A stretch of DNA of 64,000 nt from Enterococcus raffinosus (GTDB lineage Bacteria; Bacillota; Bacilli; Lactobacillales; Enterococcaceae). This document shows positions 35,992-44,134 of the stretch, in pieces. The position numbers and the translations under genes were made by a program. The notes below the pieces were generated by a model. It was not told where the DNA came from and searched no databases. It saw only the letters and a list, made by a program, of their open reading frames with translations. The DNA lies in assembly GCF_001886185.1 (NCBI RefSeq), contig NZ_JXLA01000007.1:38265-102264 (forward strand), read 5' to 3'. The stretch's first letter is position 1, and the number at the start of each line of letters is the position of its first letter.

Positions 35992-37098
35992 CTACGAAAT
36001 TTTAATAGAAGAAAAATCTACTTCTTCCTCTTCCTCATCATCCTTGATATCATTTTCAACAGGGGCTTTCTTCAACGCGAACAAAAGAATTCCTGTAATG
36101 GCAGAACCAATCAATAAAGCGAGTGTGAATTTCAACGGATCAGTCATCGCCGGGATAATGAAGACCCCGCCTGAAGGAACTGGTGAACCCACTCCCCATG
36201 ACATGCTCAGGCCCCCACCAATCGCCGCACCTACTGTACAAGAGAAAATCACACGTAGTGGATCAACTGCCGCAATAGGAATGACGCCTTCCGTGATCAT
36301 ACAAAGTCCCATTGGAAACGCGATTTTGATATTGTCCTGTTCCTCTTTTGAATATTTCGGTTTGCGGAAAATTTTAGACAATACCCAAGAAATTGTTACA
36401 CCAAATGGCGGTACCATTGAAGCCAATACCTTCACTGCTTCTGGCCCTTGAATTCCTTCTAATAGCAGTCCATCCGCAAAGAGTGAAGCCACCTTGTTGA
36501 CTGGACCTCCAAAGTCGAAGGCTGCCATTCCACCTACAATTGACCCAAACAAGAAATTTCCTGAACCCTGCAGGCCTTGTAAGAACTCAGTTAACGCTTC
36601 TGTTGCCCAAACAATCGGCACACCAATGACAAAGAACATCAATAATCCAATGATCAAGGTAGATAAGAGCGGAACGATCATCATCGGCATCAAACCTTGT
36701 GCCCATTTTGGCACTTTCAAGTTTTTCACTAGGAACAGGACGAAGAAACCAACCAAATAACCACCTAACATCCCGCCCAAGAACCCAGCACCAATGGAAT
36801 TAGCGATTAACCCCATAAACAAACCAGGTCCGATACCCGGACGGTCAGCAATTGAATAAGCGATCGCTGCTGAAATAACTGGAGCTAACAGACCCATTCC
36901 TAACACACCCAGTGAAACCAGTGCATCTGGAACCGAATAGGCTGCCTTGTAATCCTCGATGACACCACCACCAGTCAGATTCCCAATCGCGATCAGCAAC
37001 CCTGCCGTAACAACAACCGGTAACATGTACGAGATTGCCGTCAAAGCATGTTTTTTCAATTGAAGCTTCTTAAACATTTCATTCATCTCCTTTTTCAT
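35992..37098 (-). CDS. PTS fructose-like permease IIC component
   Basis: 368 residues with eight to ten hydrophobic segments and the fructose-family EIIC motifs (MITEGVIPIAAVDPLRVI, GPVNKVASLFADG). It imports and phosphorylates a hexose with separate EIIA and EIIB genes. Acidic C-terminus (DDEEEEEVDFS). An AAAGGAG site precedes the ATG. The structured intergenic repeat lies between EIIB and this gene. Confidence 0.93.
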   Translation of the reverse strand: MKKEMNEMFKKLQLKKHALTAISYMLPVVVTAGLLIAIGNLTGGGVIEDYKAAYSVPDALVSLGVLGMGLLAPVISAAIAYSIADRPGIGPGLFMGLIANSIGAGFLGGMLGGYLVGFFVLFLVKNLKVPKWAQGLMPMMIVPLLSTLIIGLLMFFVIGVPIVWATEALTEFLQGLQGSGNFLFGSIVGGMAAFDFGGPVNKVASLFADGLLLEGIQGPEAVKVLASMVPPFGVTISWVLSKIFRKPKYSKEEQDNIKIAFPMGLCMITEGVIPIAAVDPLRVIFSCTVGAAIGGGLSMSWGVGSPVPSGGVFIIPAMTDPLKFTLALLIGSAITGILLFALKKAPVENDIKDDEEEEEVDFSSIKIS

Positions 37099-37316
37099 AT
37101 TAATGAATTAATTTTTCCTAGGAAAAATTAGTTCGTTTTTCAAGCCGTATATCATTCCACTATTTGCTTTTTACTAACATATAGGCTAGCTCATTAATAA
37201 TGTGTGAATTTTCCTAGTGCGAAAATTCAACGGGTTTTCGTACGCATACCATTCTACTAATCTTGCTGAAGCAAGAAGTAGAACTGGCAAACTGATATCC
37301 TTTTTCATATTAATGA
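37088..37316. repeat. Structured intergenic repeat, locus 2 (two units, flanked by direct repeats)
   Basis: Unit 1 (about 37107-37184) has the perfect palindrome TAATTTTTCCTAGGAAAAATTA-type core at 37109-37130 but a decayed second hairpin. Unit 2 starts GCTAGCTC at 37185: hairpin I GAATTTTC/GAAAATTC (37206-37228), spacer TTTTCGTACGCATACCA, hairpin II TTCTACT (37252-37258)/AGTAGAA (37277-37283) with inner CTTGC/GCAAG. TCCTTTTTCATATTAATGA occurs at 37088-37106 and again at 37298-37316, bracketing the pair. Confidence 0.8.
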
Positions 37317-37325
37317 TTTCATTCT

Positions 37326-37643
37326 TTATGCCTTAATGATTTCTTCTTCGATCTTGTTGATCAGTCCTTTTGGCGCTTTGATGACCATGCTTGTTGGGAC
37401 TTCTACCACCTTTTTCCCTTCAAAGCGATCTTTTCCACCAACTTTGATGTCTGCTGCGATGATCACTACATCAGCGTCTTTGATTTCCTCCATAGTCAGT
37501 TCGTCTTCCGTACCGATCGTTCCCTGTGTCTCGATGTGGGCCGTGTGCCCGAGAGCTTTAGCGGCCTTTTCCAATTTTTGCTTTGCGATGTACGTATGGG
37601 CGATTCCGGAAGTACATGCGGCGATTCCAACAATTTTCATCAT
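37326..37643 (-). CDS. PTS fructose-like EIIB component
   Basis: 105 residues. The phosphorylated cysteine is Cys10 in GIAACTSGIAHTYIAK, the fructose-type EIIB signature; DVVIIAADIKVGGKDRF follows. Start codon is one of two adjacent ATGs after TGGAGGA. Receives phosphate from the EIIA encoded 22 bases upstream. Confidence 0.95.
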   Translation of the reverse strand: MMKIVGIAACTSGIAHTYIAKQKLEKAAKALGHTAHIETQGTIGTEDELTMEEIKDADVVIIAADIKVGGKDRFEGKKVVEVPTSMVIKAPKGLINKIEEEIIKA

Positions 37644-37665
37644 CTATTCCTCCATTTTCTTTTTT

Positions 37666-38160
37666 TTACTCTTCTTCCATTGGATCTCGTGATAATAATT
37701 CCATCATTTCTGCTTTTGTTTCAGCGTTGACCATATTTTCAATAAAATCCTCATCCGCTAAAAGCATCGCGACTTTTTGCAATAGTTTAATGTGCATCGT
37801 GTTCGCATCCGTGTTCTTGACTGCAAACAAGATAATCACCCGGACCGGCTCCTCATCCAATGATTCCCATTCTATTGGCGTCTTCGCTTTTCCGACGACT
37901 AACGACGTTTTAATTACGCTATCAGATTTCCCATGAGGAATAGCGATACTATTACCGATTCCAGTCATCCCTTCTGCTTCCCGCGCAAACACATCGGCGG
38001 CAAATTCTTCCTCGTCCTCAATGTCCCCATTGGCCATCAGTAAACGCGTCAATTCATAAATGGCTTCCTCTTTTGTTGTCGCTTTCATTTCTAATTGAAT
38101 CAATTCTTCGGTAATTACATCGGCGATACTGAAATCGTCCATCATTTGCTCTGCTTTCAT
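37666..38160 (-). CDS. PTS fructose-like EIIA component
   Basis: 164 residues of the EIIA-Fru/Mtl fold. Phosphohistidine is His76 in GIGNSIAIPHGKSD. One base separates it from the PRD regulator stop codon, so it is translated with that gene. It passes phosphate from HPr to EIIB and probably also phosphorylates the regulator. Confidence 0.94.
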   Translation of the reverse strand: MKAEQMMDDFSIADVITEELIQLEMKATTKEEAIYELTRLLMANGDIEDEEEFAADVFAREAEGMTGIGNSIAIPHGKSDSVIKTSLVVGKAKTPIEWESLDEEPVRVIILFAVKNTDANTMHIKLLQKVAMLLADEDFIENMVNAETKAEMMELLSRDPMEEE

Positions 38161-38161
38161 C

Positions 38162-39631
38162 TCACATCTCTCCTAACATCTCTTTCACTCGTTTTTCATC
38201 TTGTTTGGTAAATACTGAATTAACTAAAATCGTTGGGATCATCATCTCGACTGTCAAATGAACGGTCGTTAAAATCAGATCAATATTTTGGTATTTTTCT
38301 GGTGCTTTGGAAAATTTTCGCGCGGAAAGAACATCTACAATCTCTAATTCTGGAAAGGCTTTTCGAACCTTTACCTTTAGCAGCTCGGAGGTTCCTACCC
38401 CACTGCTGCACATAATCAATACTCGCTTTTTCGAATGAATCATTTCTTTATACTTCACAAAATATAGGGTTAAAAAGCCGATCTCGTCTTCCGAAATCTC
38501 ATTGAGCTGATACTCTTCTTCCGCTGCTTTACTAACCTGCCGAACCTGTTGAAAAATCTCTGGATATTCCAGCTTGATATCCCCTAACAAATCATTCTTA
38601 ACGATGATTTCATTTTTCAAACGATACAATAATGGATCAATGTGCTCGTATAAATCTTGACGATTTGGCTGTTGATCCACTTTCATCCCCATCAAATGAC
38701 TCATTTCTTTCGCGAAAAAATCAGTAATTGCTAGCGCCTCTTTGGATTTCCGATTCAACTTGATCGGTTCCTTCTCCATTCGTGAAGAAATCAGATACTG
38801 AAATAAGTAAAAGGTTTCGCTTTCCGGTAAAACAATATTCAGGTAATGATTCAGCTTCGTAATGACCATCCTAGAGAGCTGATACAACTGATCATATTGT
38901 GTGATCAGCTCCTCTTCGTCAGGGTCTAATAACTCTGCGCAAGTATCCGCGTGAATTTCTCCCTCCCGCACTCGTTTGATCAAAATATAAATGTGGGAAA
39001 AGATGTTGCTATTATAGGGGTATGCGATCCCATTCTGTAATTTTCTTTCGATATACTCTAATAAAGAGGTAATAAAATTAATGTCATAGGAACTGATTTT
39101 TTCCTGCTGGGTAGAAAAGTCCTCTTCCCAAACTCGATTCGCACTAATCAAATGATTGACGGCCTTGCGAATATGCTTTTCTGTTCCTTCGATTGACACT
39201 CGCTGCCCTTTACGAATCAGGGATAATTGATACTTCTGCAAGAACTCGTTCATCCGTACCAAATCATTCGTTATCACTGTATTGCTGACGTAATACTCCT
39301 CAAACAGCTCTTGAATCAATACCTTCTTTGGCGATTTGAATAACAAGGAAAGTAAAATCGTATTCCTTCTTTCCAGTGGACCTTGGACCGTATCTCCTCC
39401 TCGTTTGCGTACACTTTCTTTTAAATAATTGTCATAATCTAAACGAAAACCTTTTCCGACCTCCGCTGAAATCAACTCTCCATCATCCGACGCTTCATTG
39501 ATTTTTTTGATCGTTCGGTAAATTGTTTTCGTGGAAACATTGGCAAATTCAGCTAACTCTTGAGCGGTAAGTGTCATCCCATGTTTGATAAACAATTCGA
39601 TCAATTGTGTTTCACGTTTGCTTAGCTGCAT
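38162..39631 (-). CDS. PRD-containing transcriptional activator (MtlR/LicR type)
   Basis: 489 residues from the ATG at 39631, preceded by AAGGAGG. N-terminal HTH (LTAQELAEFANVSTKTIYRT), then a second helix-turn-helix region, PRD-like domains with conserved histidines, and a C-terminal EIIB-like domain with CSSGVGTSELLK. There is no C-terminal EIIA domain; EIIA is the next gene. Such regulators activate their operon when the sugar is present, controlled by PTS phosphorylation. First gene of the operon. Confidence 0.9.
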   Translation of the reverse strand: MQLSKRETQLIELFIKHGMTLTAQELAEFANVSTKTIYRTIKKINEASDDGELISAEVGKGFRLDYDNYLKESVRKRGGDTVQGPLERRNTILLSLLFKSPKKVLIQELFEEYYVSNTVITNDLVRMNEFLQKYQLSLIRKGQRVSIEGTEKHIRKAVNHLISANRVWEEDFSTQQEKISSYDINFITSLLEYIERKLQNGIAYPYNSNIFSHIYILIKRVREGEIHADTCAELLDPDEEELITQYDQLYQLSRMVITKLNHYLNIVLPESETFYLFQYLISSRMEKEPIKLNRKSKEALAITDFFAKEMSHLMGMKVDQQPNRQDLYEHIDPLLYRLKNEIIVKNDLLGDIKLEYPEIFQQVRQVSKAAEEEYQLNEISEDEIGFLTLYFVKYKEMIHSKKRVLIMCSSGVGTSELLKVKVRKAFPELEIVDVLSARKFSKAPEKYQNIDLILTTVHLTVEMMIPTILVNSVFTKQDEKRVKEMLGEM

Positions 39632-39690
39632 TTTGTCAACCTCCTTGTCCTTAATATAGCTCATTTTTTTCTACGTACATTTTTTCTTGT

Positions 39691-39726
39691 GTCCATTGAA
39701 ATGGACATTTACATAAAACGCTTTCA
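39691..39726 (-). promoter_or_regulatory. Palindromic operator and cre-like site of the sugar operon
   Basis: Perfect palindrome GTCCATTGAAATGGAC-type site (GTCCATT-GA-AATGGAC, 39691-39706) and, 6 bases further upstream, minus-strand TGAAAGCGTTTTAT (39713-39726), matching 12 of 14 positions of the CcpA cre consensus. Suggests an activator site plus catabolite repression. Confidence 0.65.
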
Positions 39727-39851
39727 ATAACTATTCAAAACTAAAATAGAAAAATAACTGATCTTCCAAAAGGCCCAGAGATTCTTCTTTCTTTGGAAAA
39801 CGCCCCAGACTGACCAATTTTCCCGAAATTTTCTTTGGGTCTTGGTTGGAT

Positions 39852-39877
39852 AAAAAAAACAGCGAATAAATCGCTGT
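39852..39877 (-). terminator. Terminator of the YktB gene
   Basis: Minus strand stem ACAGCGA/TCGCTGT followed by TTTTTTT, about 80 bases after the stop codon. Confidence 0.75.
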
Positions 39878-39954
39878 CTATCAGTGTGGCTGCATCCTCC
39901 GTCCAAAAAAACTGTCTAGCATACTATTTTACGAAAAGAAGAATACACGATATT

Positions 39955-40581
39955 TTAATTTTTCACTGGTGTAACACTTGCTTCAATCGCCAATTGATAA
40001 ATTGGTACCAACTGTTGATAAGTCTCTATCATGAACTGTTGCGCTGCTTCTGGGTCCTTCCATATCGGATCTGACTTTTTTATGATCCGTCCAACCTGGA
40101 ACTCGCCTTTTTTCACATCACGGAATCGTTTCAACAGTCTTTCCAGACTTTCTGAGGATAACGCTTCTACATTTGATTTCGTGTGATCACCGGATACAAC
40201 AAAATCTGAGGCTAACGTGTCAAAGGCTTTTTGATTGTCTAGCAAAACCTGAGCGATTGCTTGTTCATTTTTGGGCTGATCGATGCAAGACAACCACATA
40301 AAGACATAGTCTGGCCAGATCCCTAATTGGAAATGCGGCTCCATCTTATAGCCACGCTTTTGTCGGCTCAAGGCAGACCAGGTATTTTCTGGCGGATATG
40401 TCGTGCGGCGGCGGTGCTGGGCGATGTGGATAAATAATTTTTCATCCAGCAGCGGTTCCAGCGCTGCTTGAAATACTTCATCTAAGTGTTGAAATGTCGG
40501 CTGAATCTCTTCACGAATAGCCGTCATTCGTCCGTCAAGCCCCTCCACTTCAAATACCTCAAAACTCTTTTCTGTGAACAT
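39955..40581 (-). CDS. YktB-like DUF1054 protein
   Basis: 208 residues from the ATG at 40581, preceded by TAGGAGGA; a longer reading upstream lacks a ribosome binding site. Matches the UPF0637/DUF1054 family (Bacillus YktB) by length and motifs such as HIAQHRRRTTYPPENTW and GIWPDYVFMWLSCIDQP. Function in the family is unknown. Monocistronic. Confidence 0.88.
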   Translation of the reverse strand: MFTEKSFEVFEVEGLDGRMTAIREEIQPTFQHLDEVFQAALEPLLDEKLFIHIAQHRRRTTYPPENTWSALSRQKRGYKMEPHFQLGIWPDYVFMWLSCIDQPKNEQAIAQVLLDNQKAFDTLASDFVVSGDHTKSNVEALSSESLERLLKRFRDVKKGEFQVGRIIKKSDPIWKDPEAAQQFMIETYQQLVPIYQLAIEASVTPVKN

Positions 40582-40849
40582 ATCATTCCTCCTATTTCCT
40601 ATTATAGCAATTCTACTCATCTTGTCTTCCCCCCACAAGTCAAGGACTACCTTTTTCTGATAGAAACGACGAAACACTTTTTTTCTTTCTCCGATTTTGA
40701 CAAATAGACGGACAAAATTTGTTTAAATCTTCCTATTCTTTTCCCATTTTAAAGAAATTATTTCCCTCTCTTTGTTAAATCAAGTATATTATAAGTAGCC
40801 ATTTTATTATTGGAGATTCAGAAAGTTATTTCTGAGGAGGGTAAAACGA

Positions 40850-41857
40850 ATGATTTCAGACGCAATCGGGTTCGAGAAAAAATTTCGTTTAAAAGAAGAT
40901 AAAAAATTTGAACACTATAAGATCATGCTTCCGAAATTACGGGAAAATGATGTCATGATAAAAATTGCCGCTATTTCCATCAGCACCTTAGATACACAGA
41001 TTCGCCAAACGATTAAAGGGGCAAAAAAACCTTATATTTTAGGCTTTGGTGGCGTAGGAATCATCACTCGTCTTGGCAGCAGTAACCCGCGTCTGAATGT
41101 AGGAGATCGGGTATTGTATGTAAATAAAGTCGGAAAATACGGCAGCTACAGTAATTTTCAAATCGCGGATGTTCGTTCCATCGTAAAATTGCCAGACTCT
41201 TTTCCTACAGATGAAGCCGCCGCTTTCTCTTATAGTTTTTTCTTAGCCTTCGAAGTGCTGTTCAAGCAGCTGCAATTAACGCCAAAACCAAGAAAGAACC
41301 AAGGAAACCTGTTGATCTTGAATACTTCCGACGGATTAGGCGCAACAATTATCCAGTTAGCGAAATGGGCGGGACTGAAGGTTGCCGCTACTATCAACAA
41401 AAACAACTCTGAAATTTGGATCAAAAACATGGGGGCTGATGTGGTACTGTCACAATCCACTCACCTGTCACGGGACTTAGAGGCTGCAGAGATGACACCC
41501 ATTGATTACGTGATCAACCTGGATACAGAAAAGGAAAAGAGCTTTGATCATTTAGCCGAATTCAAAGGCACGGCTAAGGTTCTCCTATTGCATTTTATTA
41601 AGAAGAAAAGCAAAAATTTGGATCCGGAGTATCTTCATTTCTACTGTGAAGAGTTTTTAGAAGCTTCTTTTACTACGGAGGAAGGCATCGAGTATTCACA
41701 CAATGTGATGGAGCTGCTGGTCTATCTCTGGGAGAAAAATCAATTGAAATCGATTTTAACGGCACAGCTGAATGGTTTCTCTGACAAAAACTTTTACGGA
41801 GCTCATAAATTGATTGAAAACAATCCGAACTTCCGACATCTTGTTTTGATCAACTGA
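40850..41857 (+). CDS. MDR-superfamily (quinone reductase-like) oxidoreductase
   Basis: 335 residues. GroES-like N-terminal domain and a Rossmann domain (LLILNTSDGLGATIIQLAKWAGLKVAATIN). The usual catalytic zinc ligands (Cys/His in GHE) are missing, as in zinc-independent quinone reductases. The nucleotide motif is unusual (TSDGLGATI in place of AAGGVG). Preceded by GAGGAGGG; a small hairpin TCAGAA/TTCTGA sits just before that site. Own terminator. Substrate unknown. Confidence 0.85.
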   Translation: MISDAIGFEKKFRLKEDKKFEHYKIMLPKLRENDVMIKIAAISISTLDTQIRQTIKGAKKPYILGFGGVGIITRLGSSNPRLNVGDRVLYVNKVGKYGSYSNFQIADVRSIVKLPDSFPTDEAAAFSYSFFLAFEVLFKQLQLTPKPRKNQGNLLILNTSDGLGATIIQLAKWAGLKVAATINKNNSEIWIKNMGADVVLSQSTHLSRDLEAAEMTPIDYVINLDTEKEKSFDHLAEFKGTAKVLLLHFIKKKSKNLDPEYLHFYCEEFLEASFTTEEGIEYSHNVMELLVYLWEKNQLKSILTAQLNGFSDKNFYGAHKLIENNPNFRHLVLIN

Positions 41858-41860
41858 CAA

Positions 41861-41889
41861 AATCTCGTTCCTTTGAACGGGATTTTTTT
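41861..41889 (+). terminator. Terminator of the MDR oxidoreductase gene
   Basis: Stem AATCTCGTTC/GAACGGGATT with one wobble, followed by TTTTTTT. Confidence 0.85.
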
Positions 41890-42021
41890 ATTAACTGGAA
41901 ATTTTTGAATAGAAAGCCCATTTCCTCGCCTTTCATAACTTATGTTGTCATTTCTCATAGAAATTTATAGTTTTTCTGAGGTTAACATTTGCTAATTACA
42001 AAGATAGGGATTAAGATATAA

Positions 42022-42038
42022 AATGAAATTTTCATTTA
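42022..42038 (+). promoter_or_regulatory. Palindrome upstream of glpF
   Basis: AAATGAAA-T-TTTCATTT lies directly after a TATAAA -10-like element and before the glpF AGGAGG site; TTTTCATTT is repeated again at 42042-42050. Could be an operator. Confidence 0.5.
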
Positions 42039-42071
42039 CATTTTCATTTCAAATATTTTTAGGAGGTTTTT

Positions 42072-42803
42072 ATGGATTATTCACTGACTACTCGGTTAGC
42101 TGCTGAGTTCTTGGGGACTGCTTTGTTAGTAATGCTAGGAAACGGCGCAGTTGCCAACGTTGATTTGAGAGGTACAAAAGGTTACGGTAGTGACTGGATG
42201 TTGATTGCTGTAGGTTATGGATGTGGGGTTATGATTCCGGCAATGATCTTCGGCGGTATCAGCGGAAACCACATCAATCCGGCATTTACAATTGGTTTGG
42301 CCGTTAGCGGCTTCTTTCCTTGGTCTGAAGTTCTTCCTTACATCGTGGTCCAATTACTTGGTGCGATGGTCGGTCAATTAGTCGTTGTAGCGAGCTACAA
42401 GCCTTACTATGATCAAACAGAAGACAAATTGCATGTATTAGGAACATTCTCAACAATCAATAGTGTTGGTTCTAAGTTCAATGGATTCGTGAATGAGTTC
42501 TTTGGTTCATTCATTTTATTCTTCGGTGCCCTTGGGATTACGAAAGCACCTTTCTTCCAAAACAACTTAGGAACTGCTCACTTGGCATTAGGTTTCTTAG
42601 TATGGACATTGGTTGCATCCTTCGGTGGACCAACTGGCCCTGGTTTGAATCCAGCGCGTGACTTAGGTCCTCGTATCATGCACGCATTATTACCATTGAA
42701 ACACAAAGGCGATTCACAATGGAGTTATTCATGGGTACCTGTTTTAGCCCCTATTGTCGCTTCCATCGTTGCCATCGCATTATATAAAGCACTATTCATT
42801 TAA
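42072..42803 (+). CDS. glpF: Glycerol uptake facilitator (aquaglyceroporin)
   Basis: 243 residues, six membrane helices and two NPA half-helices: GNHINPAFTIG and GLNPARDLGPRI. The Asp after the second NPAR is the glycerol-facilitator marker rather than a water-only aquaporin. Strong AGGAGG ribosome binding site. Unlike many firmicutes, glpK and glpD are not adjacent; the gene stands alone with its terminator. Confidence 0.94.
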   Translation: MDYSLTTRLAAEFLGTALLVMLGNGAVANVDLRGTKGYGSDWMLIAVGYGCGVMIPAMIFGGISGNHINPAFTIGLAVSGFFPWSEVLPYIVVQLLGAMVGQLVVVASYKPYYDQTEDKLHVLGTFSTINSVGSKFNGFVNEFFGSFILFFGALGITKAPFFQNNLGTAHLALGFLVWTLVASFGGPTGPGLNPARDLGPRIMHALLPLKHKGDSQWSYSWVPVLAPIVASIVAIALYKALFI

Positions 42804-42811
42804 ACGTAAAA

Positions 42812-42848
42812 ACACACTGTCGTAAAAGTTGCGACAGTGTGTTTTTTT
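42812..42848. terminator. glpF terminator
   Basis: Perfect stem ACACACTGTCG/CGACAGTGTGT with TTTTTTT, between convergent genes. Confidence 0.92.
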
Positions 42849-42856
42849 GCTAATTT

Positions 42857-43102
42857 CTAGTCGATAATTTCCGTTCTTCTCTTTTCCTTAATAATCCGAT
42901 CCGTCTCCAAGTCCATCACAACAGGCTTTGGGTCTGGGATCACAACTAAGATATCTTGGTTTTTCCCAATTTTATGCTGCTCCACTCTGATTTCTTTCTG
43001 CTGATCTTCGATTGAAAGTTGTTGCGCGGCATGTTGTTCATTCTTGATTTCATCAATAAAGTCATTTGGTTGGATAGGCGGGACGATGTCATGTTCATGC
43101 AT
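42857..43102 (-). CDS. Small acidic hypothetical protein
   Basis: 81 residues from the ATG at 43102 (MHEHDIVPPIQPND), chosen because TGGAGGT precedes it. Hydrophilic and partly repetitive, with a Gln/Glu-rich centre and DILVVIPDPKPVVMDLETDR near the end. No family recognised. Convergent with glpF. Real gene status rests on the ribosome binding site and coding look. Confidence 0.6.
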   Translation of the reverse strand: MHEHDIVPPIQPNDFIDEIKNEQHAAQQLSIEDQQKEIRVEQHKIGKNQDILVVIPDPKPVVMDLETDRIIKEKRRTEIID

Positions 43103-43275
43103 TGGAATTACCTCCAAAGAATTTTCTTGTTACTAACAGTGTACTCGCCCCTTCTGTTATTCGCAATTTGAATTGTGTTCCATTCTTTGGCTCATCCTTT
43201 CGCGGAATACTTGTTTCATCCATCTAGCAAGCCTGTTTTTCAGTTACTCTTTTAGTTAACTTGATAGAAGCGCAC

Positions 43276-43293
43276 ATTATAACATGTTATAAT
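43276..43293. promoter_or_regulatory. Perfect 18-base palindrome upstream of the toxin-antitoxin genes
   Basis: ATTATAACATGTTATAAT, with a TATAAT hexamer on each strand. It is about 100 bases upstream of the antitoxin start. Likely operator for antitoxin or toxin-antitoxin autoregulation, possibly with two opposite promoters. Confidence 0.6.
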
Positions 43294-43396
43294 CATTAGG
43301 AAGTCACTCTATACAGTTTCGCTAGGAGATATTGCTTACTATTGCGTACATTATTCTTGAAGCAGTTACTTATCTTTCAAATAGGAGGAAGCACGA

Positions 43397-43648
43397 ATGA
43401 AAAAAATAAAAGTTCGCAAAATTGGAAATTCAATCGGCGGCATTTTCCCAAAAGAATGGGGCTTGCATGAAGGTGATTTGTTAAACGTTCGCAAAGAAGG
43501 ACACCTCTTCATTTTGGATGCTGAGGATTCTGCAAAAGAGAAAGATCGTCAACTAATCGAAGAAAGCTTCGCTGATTTTGAGAATAAAACTACAACCACT
43601 GAACAAGAAATGGAAGAACTGTTTGGTAAATATGGTTGGGGCGACTAA
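43397..43648 (+). CDS. AbrB/MazE-like antitoxin
   Basis: 83 residues. The N-terminal swapped-hairpin DNA-binding fold is visible in VRKIGNSIGGIFPKEWGLHEGD, followed by an acidic C-terminal tail (EESFADFENKTTTTEQEMEEL) that would wrap the toxin. AGGAGGAAG precedes the ATG. Its stop codon overlaps the toxin start (TAATG), the standard antitoxin-first arrangement. Confidence 0.88.
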   Translation: MKKIKVRKIGNSIGGIFPKEWGLHEGDLLNVRKEGHLFILDAEDSAKEKDRQLIEESFADFENKTTTTEQEMEELFGKYGWGD

Positions 43649-43965
43649 TGATGAATTACACACTTGTTTACTCTGAATCCTTTAGAAAAAGTCTTCAGGA
43701 GAACATTTCAGAATGGGAAAAGGAACTGCTTCTTACCGATGAAAAAATCACTCAATTTGTTCATGCCATTTATCATTCATTAAATCGTTTAAAACAATTT
43801 CCTGAAATGTATGAAAATGTCGCTGGTTTGTATGGTTTCGACAAACCAACCTATCGCATCCTGATTGGAAAAAGTTTTGCAATCTTTTATCGAATCAATC
43901 AGGAAGAGAGAACAATACTTATTGGAAACCTATTTAAACAAAAACAAATGCACCTATATTTCTAA
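43648..43965 (+). CDS. RelE/ParE-family toxin
   Basis: 105 residues from the ATG overlapping the antitoxin stop. RelE/ParE fold features: central helices (EKITQFVHAIYHSLNRLKQF), then PTYRILIGKSFAIFYRINQEERTILIGNLF with the C-terminal arginine/tyrosine strand pattern. Either a ribosome-dependent mRNase (RelE) or gyrase poison (ParE); sequence alone does not decide. AbrB-type antitoxin with ParE-type toxin is a mixed pairing seen in several type II systems. Confidence 0.88.
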   Translation: MMNYTLVYSESFRKSLQENISEWEKELLLTDEKITQFVHAIYHSLNRLKQFPEMYENVAGLYGFDKPTYRILIGKSFAIFYRINQEERTILIGNLFKQKQMHLYF

Positions 43966-43971
43966 TAGAAC

Positions 43972-44019
43972 ATCCAGAAGGAAACATGCGCTGCTTGCCG
44001 CTTTCTTTCTGGATTTTTT
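43972..44019 (+). terminator. Toxin-antitoxin operon terminator
   Basis: Stem ATCCAGAAGGAAA/TTTCTTTCTGGAT with one mismatch, then TTTTTT. Confidence 0.8.
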
Positions 44020-44040
44020 GATCGTAATTATGTACAGTGA

Positions 44041-44094
44041 TTCGTTCTTGTACAATTCCACTAATCGCGCTAAAGACGCGAAGTGGAACTCGCA
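44041..44094. repeat. Structured intergenic repeat, locus 3 (partial unit)
   Basis: Only the second half is present: spacer remnant TTCTTGTACAA and hairpin II TTCCACT (44056-44062)/AGTGGAA (44082-44088) with inner CGCG/CGCG, ending CTCGCAAAAAA in the U-tract of the gltX terminator. Nearly identical to locus 6 apart from a small insertion in the loop. Confidence 0.85.
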
Positions 44095-44126
44095 AAAAAC
44101 TGCAGCCCTCAGTCAAGGCTGCAGTT
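44094..44126 (-). terminator. gltX terminator
   Basis: Minus strand perfect stem AACTGCAGCC/GGCTGCAGTT followed by TTTTTT, which merges with the structured repeat. Confidence 0.9.
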
Positions 44127-44134
44127 AGAACACA

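Larger units (their letters stand above)
39665..39954. other. Regulatory region between YktB gene and sugar operon
   Basis: Contains the terminator of the YktB gene (39852-39877), a palindrome and a cre-like site before the PRD regulator. A 60-codon minus-strand reading frame here runs through the terminator and is not credible. Confidence 0.6.

Noticed and set aside
39724-39906. 60-codon minus-strand frame
   Set aside because: Runs through the YktB terminator hairpin and T-run; start codon has no separate ribosome binding site.
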